In this document: positions 1 through 4,624 of the stretch, one piece after another
Numbering within the stretch: the first letter of the stretch is position 1
How the letters are laid out: each line of letters opens with the position of its first letter
Position numbers and translations under genes: made by a program
NCBI GenBank assembly: GCA_002366885.1
Contig: DFCD01000017.1
Location: 1 to 10,261 of the forward strand
Length of the DNA: 10,261 bases
From: Verrucomicrobia bacterium UBA3063
Lineage (GTDB): Bacteria > Verrucomicrobiota > Verrucomicrobiia > Methylacidiphilales > Verrucolacustridaceae
Direction of reading: 5' to 3'
The notes under the pieces: model-generated
Databases searched by the model: none
What the model was told of the DNA's origin: nothing
What the model saw: only the letters and a program-made list of their open reading frames with translations

Positions 1-217
1 CCTCCGCCAGGTACCGGTTTTCTGTCGGAAACTGCCAAGAGATGCGTTCCGTGGATGGTTTCTCCTGGGCGAGGACCGCCGAAGTCAAAAGCGCAAATAG
101 GATCGGTAGGGACGATCCTCCGGATCGTCCGATCGAGATTTTCCAGGATGGAGACTTTCCATCGGGCGATCGGGGACGATCGCCCCTACCCAAGCCCAAA
201 TTCAAAAGGTTGCCCAT
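1..217 (-). CDS. Possible 5' end of a gene for an exported protein, runs off the left edge
   Basis: On the minus strand an open frame starts at an ATG at 217-215 and stays open to the window edge (72 codons). Residues about 38-50 read LPILFALLTSAVLA, followed by QEKPSTERISWQF, which looks like the hydrophobic core and cleavage site of a signal peptide and then a mature exported protein. The first 37 codons are largely encoded by the REP-like hairpins at 105-190 and do not look like natural protein (rich in G, R, S, P, D). No good ribosome binding site precedes the ATG. The true start is therefore uncertain: the REP pair may have inserted into the start region, or the gene may use a non-ATG start nearer the hydrophobic segment. 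It lies 53 bases downstream of the protease gene in the same direction. Product family not recognised. Confidence 0.4.
   Translation of the reverse strand, partial: MGNLLNLGLGRGDRPRSPDGKSPSWKISIGRSGGSSLPILFALLTSAVLAQEKPSTERISWQFPTENRYLAE
105..190. repeat. Two facing REP-type hairpins (BIME-like doublet)
   Basis: Hairpin 1 has a perfect 9-bp stem, GGACGATCC (110-118) with GGATCGTCC (122-130), and a TCC loop. Hairpin 2 has a perfect 9-bp stem, GGGCGATCG (164-172) with CGATCGCCC (177-185), and a GGGA loop. At the foot of hairpin 1 is GTAG (106-109); at the foot of hairpin 2, read on the minus strand, is also GTAG (CTAC at 186-189). The heads match in 12 of 13 positions: GGTAGGGACGATC at 105-117 and GGTAGGGGCGATC on the minus strand of 178-190. 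A stem-loop with a 5' GTAG, arranged as facing pairs, is the established form of REP elements mobilised by REP-associated tyrosine transposases. No such transposase gene is in the window. Confidence 0.75.
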
Positions 218-270
218 TTCGTCAACGTAAATGGAGCCGTTAACCAACAGGTGATACTACCCCATCGTCC

Positions 271-1395
271 TTATCGGGCTTTCAGCGTCACCGTCCCGCT
301 TCTCAACGCGATGAAGCTCCCCTGCTTCATCGCGCCCAACACCGTCACCACAACCTGTTCGCCTCCCTTGAGCTGCCGCACCTTCCGGGGAAGTTCCTCC
401 AAGGTCCGGGCCGGGATCTGCCCCAGTCCCACCACCAACATTCCTTGCTGGATGCCGGCCTCGGCCGCGGGACTTCCTTTTTCTACCCCGGTCACGAGAA
501 GTCCTACCCTCCCCTGGTAGCCCAGCTGAAGCGACTCGTTGGGGTTGCAGTCCTTCAGTTCCAGGCCGAATTTTTCCCTCAGGGCCACCCCCGCCGACCG
601 CTCAGGAGGGGGTTTCATCTTTCCCTCCACGATCGCAATCGCTTCCTCGACCCAGCGCTTCACCCGTTCCCCCGGAATGGCAAACCCGATGCTTTCCACC
701 GGAAGGTTCTGGGCAACGGACATCTTGGCCGAACTCAAACCGACCAGGTCCCCCTCCGCGTCCACGAGAGGTCCGCCGCTGTTGCCGGGGTTGATCGCCG
801 CATCAGTCTGCAGCAACCCCTCCATGGTCAGATCCCCGATCGTCAGGGTCCGGTCCTTGGCGCTGAGAATGCCGGCGCTCACGCTGTTCTCATACCCGAT
901 GGGGTTGCCCAGGACCAAAACGGTCTGGCCAAGCAGATTCGGGGAAAGCTTTTCCAGGCTTAGGAAAGGCAGGGGCTCCTTGGCATCCACCTTGATCAGG
1001 GCCAGATCCTGCAGGTCGTCGTCCCTCAGGAGGACCGCCTCATAATCCTTCCCGTTCACCAAGGTGACGCGGATCCTTGGGTTGGTTTCGCGGTTGGCCA
1101 CGTGCTGGTTGGTGACAATGTAACCATCCGCACGGACAATCAGCCCGGAGCCCAGGTTCCGCAGCGGCGTCTGCAGGATCCGGTTGCCGCGCGACATGCC
1201 CCCCCCGAAGTAACGCTCAAAGAAAATATCCCGGGGATCCCGCACCTCCTGCGTGACCACGGCCTCCGTGTAAATATTCACCACCGCCGGCCGAACCTTC
1301 TCCACCGCCTTGACGATGGGCTCTTCCTGGGGGGGAACGGCCAGGACGGATCCGCACGCGAGGAATGCCAGGAGCCAAGGAAGGGCGGTCATCAT
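271..1395 (-). CDS. HtrA/DegP-like secreted serine protease with one PDZ domain
   Basis: A 374-residue trypsin-like serine protease of the HtrA (S1C) type, which in this family degrades or checks misfolded envelope proteins. Residues 1-19 form a signal peptide (LLAFLACGSVLA, likely cut before VPPQ), so it should act in the periplasm. The protease domain spans about 25-255, with the triad H98 (TNQHVA), D130 (DLQDLALIKV) and S206 (NPGNSGGPLV). GNPIGYENSVSAGIL at 163-177 is the usual HtrA strand before the active serine. A single PDZ domain covers about 290-372 (GLLVTGVEKGSPAAEAGIQQG). DegP has two PDZ domains, so this is closer to the DegS/HtrA one-PDZ layout, but it has a cleavable signal rather than a clear anchor. 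Two ATGs are adjacent (1395 and 1392); AAGGTGG lies just upstream, so the second has the better spacing. It follows the DUF2851 gene after 121 bases. Exact substrate unknown. Confidence 0.93.
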   Translation of the reverse strand: MMTALPWLLAFLACGSVLAVPPQEEPIVKAVEKVRPAVVNIYTEAVVTQEVRDPRDIFFERYFGGGMSRGNRILQTPLRNLGSGLIVRADGYIVTNQHVANRETNPRIRVTLVNGKDYEAVLLRDDDLQDLALIKVDAKEPLPFLSLEKLSPNLLGQTVLVLGNPIGYENSVSAGILSAKDRTLTIGDLTMEGLLQTDAAINPGNSGGPLVDAEGDLVGLSSAKMSVAQNLPVESIGFAIPGERVKRWVEEAIAIVEGKMKPPPERSAGVALREKFGLELKDCNPNESLQLGYQGRVGLLVTGVEKGSPAAEAGIQQGMLVVGLGQIPARTLEELPRKVRQLKGGEQVVVTVLGAMKQGSFIALRSGTVTLKAR

Positions 1396-1403
1396 TCCAC
1401 CTT
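1396..1403 (-). promoter_or_regulatory. Ribosome binding site of the protease gene
   Basis: Read on the minus strand, AAGGTGGA lies directly before the ATG-ATG pair, one mismatch from AAGGAGG. It is only one base from the first ATG and four from the second, which favours the second ATG (1392-1390) or allows use of either. Confidence 0.45.
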
Positions 1404-1439
1404 ATTTCGACTTCCCTGATAAACAAGTTTGTGCGCTCG

Positions 1440-1463
1440 TTTACCTTTACGCTTACGTTTGCG
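1440..1463. repeat. Tandem hexamer array, four TTTACG-like units
   Basis: Four consecutive six-base units read TTTACC, TTTACG, CTTACG and TTTGCG, in the gap between the DUF2851 and protease genes, about 45 bases upstream of the protease start. Related arrays occur in the next gap (2970-3042) and weakly at 3800-3811. The function is unknown; its position would suit a protein-binding or promoter-proximal element, but this is inference. Confidence 0.55.
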
Positions 1464-1516
1464 GGAACGGCCGGATGTCGGTTCCTCGCAGGTTTTTTCC
1501 GGCCGCAAACCGGGCT

Positions 1517-2890
1517 TTATTGCCTGTTTTCCAATAACTCGACCATGGAACATTCGCTGCACGGCTTGGCCCGGCAGAAATCCTTGTAGATCTGCAGCAA
1601 CCCCTCCCTGGCCAGATGGGTGCGGACATCGGGAGGGGGAAACGGCACGCCCAGCAACCGGACCGAGGCCGACCGAAGCAGGCCGGCATCCCCCCCCGCC
1701 GGCCAGTTCTCCATCCTCGCCCCAAGCTCGCCCTCCGTGAGCTCAGTCAGAGGAGCCAAAACCTGAAAGAGCAGCGCAACCGCGCGATCCGTGCCCACCA
1801 ATTTCGAGGAGGAAGATAGAATGCGTCCGTCCCAACCAGCATGCCGGTCCCAAAATCCGTCCGAAAGAGATCCAAAAATCCTTAAAAAGCAGTCCGCATC
1901 CCCGTTCCGAATAGTTTCCATAAGTCTCTGCCAGTCATATTGATAGGATATCTTTACAAGGGCGGCAAGGCGCCGAAAGGGCGAATTGTTGGGCCGGGTA
2001 CCCCCCAACCGCCAAATCCCGGCAGGAAGAATATATGGCCTCCAGTCCTCCCGTTTGGTCCACCAGAGCCGCCAAAGTCGCCGAAGCAGGGGCAAGGCAC
2101 CATCGCTGACCTTGGTTCGCGTGGGATCCGGCAGCAAGCCAGCCGTCCCGTAAAGAATGGCGCCCCGCTCGATGGGATCGGGAATTTCCAGCAGGTTCCG
2201 GACCGGAACGGCACGGGCCAACGCGGCAAAGGGCTCCCGGTTTTCGGAAAAACCCAGCCCCTCCGCAAGAGCCACCCAAACCGCCTGTTCCAGGCCGAAG
2301 GAAACCACCCTCGCCCGGGCCAAGGCTCGTCGCTGCCTCAACCGATGCCATCCCGCTTCCTCAAGAAATTCCCCCAGCTTATCCGGAGAAAGCGCGAGGA
2401 GAACCGGATGACATCGGCCGGGTTTCTCCCCGGTTTGGATCTCGGCAGGAGAAGAGCGGAACAAGGAGATCAGTTCGGTCAACGGGGCGGAAAGCTGGTG
2501 CTCCAAGGCCACCTGGCGGACTTCCCACGGGGGCTCAGGGGAAAACATCGGGTTTGCCTGCCAAAAGACATGAAGAACGACGTTGCCATACGCGGCGTTT
2601 CCGGAGTGCCGATGGGCATCCCAATCCGAAGAATGGCGATGGATTTCGACATCCCCGGAGAAGACCCGCCCATCGGCCGCGGAAAAGGAAGCCCGCAGAA
2701 AGTCCGGCCCCGGCCGGCGGTTCCAGATGCCGGGATGATGAAGCCAGATCGCCTCGCCCGTCACCGCCGCCAGCGGATTCCGAACCAGCTGTTCAAACCA
2801 GATCCGCTGGAGGATGGACTCCGACAAGATCGGCCCCGGCTCCTCCCGGAGAAGATTCGTCCTGACCCATCGGCGGTAACCCAAACCCAT
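1517..2890 (-). CDS. DUF2851 family protein
   Basis: A 457-residue protein of the DUF2851 family, whose function is not known. Family hallmarks are visible: ILQRIWFEQ (26-34) near the N-terminus, PGIWNRRPGPDFLRA (53-67), then GDVEIHRHSSDWDAH (79-93), AAYGNVVLHVFW (99-110), and a C-terminal LLQIYKDFC (431-439) followed by C444 and C447 (C-x4-C-x2-C). No signal peptide or membrane segment is seen, so it is probably cytoplasmic. The D63...E82-I-H84 arrangement recalls the acidic core of PD-(D/E)XK nucleases with the lysine replaced, but this is only a resemblance. The ATG at 2890 has no strong ribosome binding site; a TTG at codon 22 (2827-2825) has GGGAGGAG 14 bases upstream and is a possible alternative. 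Neighbours in the same direction are the dipeptidase upstream and the HtrA-like protease downstream, without overlaps. Confidence 0.88.
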   Translation of the reverse strand: MGLGYRRWVRTNLLREEPGPILSESILQRIWFEQLVRNPLAAVTGEAIWLHHPGIWNRRPGPDFLRASFSAADGRVFSGDVEIHRHSSDWDAHRHSGNAAYGNVVLHVFWQANPMFSPEPPWEVRQVALEHQLSAPLTELISLFRSSPAEIQTGEKPGRCHPVLLALSPDKLGEFLEEAGWHRLRQRRALARARVVSFGLEQAVWVALAEGLGFSENREPFAALARAVPVRNLLEIPDPIERGAILYGTAGLLPDPTRTKVSDGALPLLRRLWRLWWTKREDWRPYILPAGIWRLGGTRPNNSPFRRLAALVKISYQYDWQRLMETIRNGDADCFLRIFGSLSDGFWDRHAGWDGRILSSSSKLVGTDRAVALLFQVLAPLTELTEGELGARMENWPAGGDAGLLRSASVRLLGVPFPPPDVRTHLAREGLLQIYKDFCRAKPCSECSMVELLENRQ

Positions 2891-2969
2891 AAGGAGAAAA
2901 CCACGGAAACCGGAAAAGGATGCGGTCTTTTTTGATTTCGGCCAAAAAAAACAGGCCGGGAACTGGTCG

Positions 2970-3042
2970 TTGACGCTTACCTTTACGACTAACCCTCGAA
3001 CTTCGTAGCTACTCTCCTCGTAAACCTAAACGTAAACCTAAA
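2970..3042. repeat. Facing tandem hexamer arrays in the dipeptidase-DUF2851 gap
   Basis: At 2970-2987 three units read TTGACG, CTTACC, TTTACG. At 3019-3042 a 12-base unit, CGTAAACCTAAA, is repeated exactly twice, which on the other strand is TTTAGG-TTTACG twice. The two parts face each other, with TTTACGA (2982-2988) complementary to TCGTAAA (3018-3024), so a weak cruciform or a paired binding site is possible. The rest of this 162-base gap (2891-3052) shows no clear terminator. Confidence 0.55.
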
Positions 3043-3052
3043 CGACGACCTG

Positions 3053-3655
3053 TTACCTGCTACCTCCCATCTTCTTGTCTTCAACGGGCTCATAGTCCGC
3101 CCAATCCCGTAGATCATAGTGCCACCATTCATCCGGCACCCCGGAGAAGCCGGCAGCGAACATCGCCTTCCGGAGAATCCGGGCCCTGAGGGCCACCTCC
3201 TTGGGCACATCGGAGAAATCCTCGTCTGCCTTGGCGTTGAACTCATCGTGGTCACTCGGCATCTCCAGGATGTTCCCTTTCCCGTCAGCCAACGAGACGT
3301 CCACGCTCGTCCCGCGCCGATGCCGGCTGATCTTGGAGGGCGGCGTGAGAAACTTTCCATCCGGCTTGGCCTTCCACAAGGCCCTTTGGGCGGAAGCGGG
3401 ACGCCAGGCATCCCAAATCACCAGCCGATACCCCTCGTCCTCCAAGGCCCGGGCTACCCTTCGCAGTTTCCCGATTGTCTCCTGCCGCAGATAAGCTTTG
3501 GCGTCCGGATAAAGCTCTTTCCCAGTGATGTTGTTCGTGGTGGCATAACGGAGGTCCAGCACCACCCCCGGCACGTTCGCGGGGGTGACCTCAACCAGCC
3601 GCTCGTCAGAGAACGCCATGGCCGCCGAAGCGAGAAACAGAAAAATCCAAGCCAT
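3053..3655 (-). CDS. VanX/DdpX-type D-alanyl-D-alanine dipeptidase (peptidase M15D), exported
   Basis: A 200-residue zinc dipeptidase expected to hydrolyse D-Ala-D-Ala, a peptidoglycan building block. The VanX active-site set is complete and correctly spaced: R85 (WDAWRPASAQ), zinc ligands H112 and D119 (SRHRRGTSVDV), catalytic E176 and third ligand H179 (PDEWWHYDL). The distances match VanX (H116, D123, E181, H184) almost exactly. The length of about 200 residues is normal for the family. Residues 1-14 (MAWIFLFLASAAMA) look like a signal peptide cut before FSDERL, though without the usual basic residue. I chose ATG 3655 because it starts this segment; the frame extends in to a TTG at 3685, adding ten residues that are neither charged nor family-like. 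No vanH, vanA or sensor-regulator genes are adjacent, so peptidoglycan turnover or dipeptide use is more likely than glycopeptide resistance. It starts 162 bases upstream of the DUF2851 gene. Confidence 0.92.
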   Translation of the reverse strand: MAWIFLFLASAAMAFSDERLVEVTPANVPGVVLDLRYATTNNITGKELYPDAKAYLRQETIGKLRRVARALEDEGYRLVIWDAWRPASAQRALWKAKPDGKFLTPPSKISRHRRGTSVDVSLADGKGNILEMPSDHDEFNAKADEDFSDVPKEVALRARILRKAMFAAGFSGVPDEWWHYDLRDWADYEPVEDKKMGGSR

Positions 3656-3694
3656 CGTCTGAAAATACACAGATGGGAAATACAAGCCACGTTA

Positions 3695-3769
3695 AGGCGG
3701 GTTGTCCCAACCCGCCTCATCAGGTTTCCACCACCCATGATTCAACGAGGCGTGTTTCGAGAACCCGCC
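3695..3769. repeat. Two inverted REP-like hairpins in the divergent gap
   Basis: Hairpin A is perfect: AGGCGGGTTG (3695-3704), loop TCC, CAACCCGCCT (3708-3717). Hairpin B is related but imperfect: GGCGTGTTT (3749-3757) against GAACCCGCC (3761-3769), with one mismatch and one G-T pair. Read on opposite strands, both fit GAGGCGxGTTxxxxxAACCCGCC, giving a diverging pair. The foot tetranucleotide GTAG of the 105-190 elements is absent, so this is another hairpin family or a degenerate one. Lying between two divergent genes, it could also influence transcription. The rest of the gap (3656-3875) has the hexamers at 3800-3811 and no recognisable promoter. Confidence 0.5.
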
Positions 3770-3799
3770 CGACCTTATCGCCCAAGAGGAAATCTTCCG

Positions 3800-3811
3800 T
3801 TTACCTTCACA
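3800..3811. repeat. Short hexamer pair resembling the TTTACG arrays
   Basis: TTTACC and TTCACA follow each other, preceded by CG as in the 1440 array, and are followed by a TTAAACG (3817-3823) in the opposite sense. This is the weakest of the three clusters and sits 65 bases upstream of the DUF2959-type gene. It could be chance alone. Confidence 0.25.
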
Positions 3812-3875
3812 TAAGCTTAAACGGCCCCCGAACCTTTTTTCTTTTCGGTGCAGATCTCGCGACTATATCCACCTG

Positions 3876-4508
3876 ATGCACAAATTCCTGCTTCCGGTCC
3901 TGGCCCTTACCCTGGCAACCACCACCCCGCTCCCCGCATCGGAAACGGCCGAACGGGCCAGGGAAATGACCAGCAACCTGGAAAAAATCGAGAGCCTCAT
4001 CGACAAGACGATCAAGGAACTACGGGAGGCCCTGGATCAGCTGAACCGCATCGCCGCGGAATCCGACAAGCCCCGCGACGCCTTTGAAGATTACACCGAC
4101 CAGCTTAAGGATTACAAGGATGTCCAGGAAACCCTCTCCGACCGGATCAACCGCTTCCGCACGGTGGCCGATGCCCGCTTCAAGGATTGGGAAGGTGATC
4201 TCAGCAAGATGGATGGCGACCTGAAAAACATCTCCCAGGAGCGGATGAACAAGGCCAAGCAGGAGTACGAAAACGTGGACAAGAAGGTGCGCACCATTGG
4301 GGCCAAGTTAACCAAAGCGGTCGACAAGTTGCAGGAGGTGCAGACCTATTTCACCACGGAGCTGAATGCCGCCTCCATCCAGGCCGCCAACAAGGTGACG
4401 GACGCCGCCAAAAAGTCCGCCGACGAGGTCATTCAGGCCCTCGAGGAGATGAAGGCGGACTACAAACAGCTGAAGGCGGACACATCGGAGTCGAAGCCGA
4501 AGGAGTAA
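3876..4508 (+). CDS. DUF2959-type secreted coiled-coil protein
   Basis: A 210-residue, highly charged helical protein. Residues 1-21 (HKFLLPVLALTLATT core, cut near LPA-SE) form a signal peptide without a lipobox cysteine, so a soluble periplasmic protein is likely. The rest is almost entirely predicted helix and coiled coil. Residues about 100-190 match what I recall of DUF2959: RFKDWEGDLSKM (101-112), then a run with ERMNKAKQEYENV (122-134), and YFTTELNAASIQA (158-170), corresponding to the family's 'FxxWExEL ... LKxxLNAxAIxxL' pattern. Members are often short lipoproteins of unknown function, so the missing lipid site is a difference. No cysteine occurs anywhere in the protein. There is no clear ribosome binding site before the ATG. 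It is the only plus-strand gene here: divergent from the dipeptidase and convergent with the giant gene. Role unknown. Confidence 0.82.
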   Translation: MHKFLLPVLALTLATTTPLPASETAERAREMTSNLEKIESLIDKTIKELREALDQLNRIAAESDKPRDAFEDYTDQLKDYKDVQETLSDRINRFRTVADARFKDWEGDLSKMDGDLKNISQERMNKAKQEYENVDKKVRTIGAKLTKAVDKLQEVQTYFTTELNAASIQAANKVTDAAKKSADEVIQALEEMKADYKQLKADTSESKPKE

Positions 4509-4510
4509 AG

Positions 4511-4524
4511 CCGGCCATCGCCGG
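4511..4524 (+). terminator. Small hairpin just after the DUF2959-type gene
   Basis: CCGGC (4511-4515), loop CATC, GCCGG (4520-4524), starting three bases past the stop codon. It is a GC-rich 5-bp stem, but only a mixed pyrimidine stretch (TCTTACC) follows rather than a T run, so it is at best a weak terminator. Confidence 0.3.
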
Positions 4525-4535
4525 TCTTACCTGTT

Positions 4536-4590
4536 TCCGTTGAAGTGGAAAATAGCGGGAAGCGGTCGATCCAACGATTCCTTCAACGGA
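4536..4590. repeat. Ten-base inverted repeat between convergent genes
   Basis: TCCGTTGAAG (4536-4545) is an exact inverted copy of CTTCAACGGA (4581-4590), with 35 bases between. It lies in the 116-base gap between the two converging genes. It may act as a two-way transcription stop or be a protein site; the long spacer makes it unlike a standard terminator. Confidence 0.4.
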
Positions 4591-4624
4591 GACCTGAGCT
4601 GAAACCAACCATCAGCGAGCAGCG

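Noticed and set aside
105..190. CRISPR repeats
   Set aside because: There are only two units, they face each other rather than run in tandem, and each is a self-contained hairpin.
1340..1395. Lipoprotein signal in the protease (FLAC at residues 11-14)
   Set aside because: Position -3 is phenylalanine rather than leucine or a similar residue and -2 is leucine, so it does not fit a lipobox; a standard cut after VLA fits better.
1940..2935. A 331-codon open frame on the plus strand
   Set aside because: It overlaps the DUF2851 gene in antisense; the minus frame carries the family motifs, while this one is proline- and arginine-rich without motifs.
2939..2958. CGGCC...GGCCG palindrome around an A run as a terminator for the dipeptidase
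   Set aside because: The A/T run is in the loop rather than after the stem on either strand, and the stem is only 5 bp.
3053..3655. Vancomycin resistance gene cluster
   Set aside because: Only the VanX-type enzyme is present; no ligase, dehydrogenase or regulators are adjacent.
3656..3685. TTG start at 3685 for the dipeptidase
   Set aside because: It adds ten residues before the hydrophobic signal and uses a rare start without a better ribosome binding site; the ATG at 3655 gives the usual family length. Not fully excluded.
3119..3814. A 231-codon open frame on the plus strand
   Set aside because: It is antisense to the VanX-type dipeptidase, whose active-site set is complete.
3864..3875. 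TATATC as a -10 promoter box for a leaderless DUF2959 transcript
   Set aside because: There is no supporting -35 element and a single AT-rich hexamer is too weak on its own.
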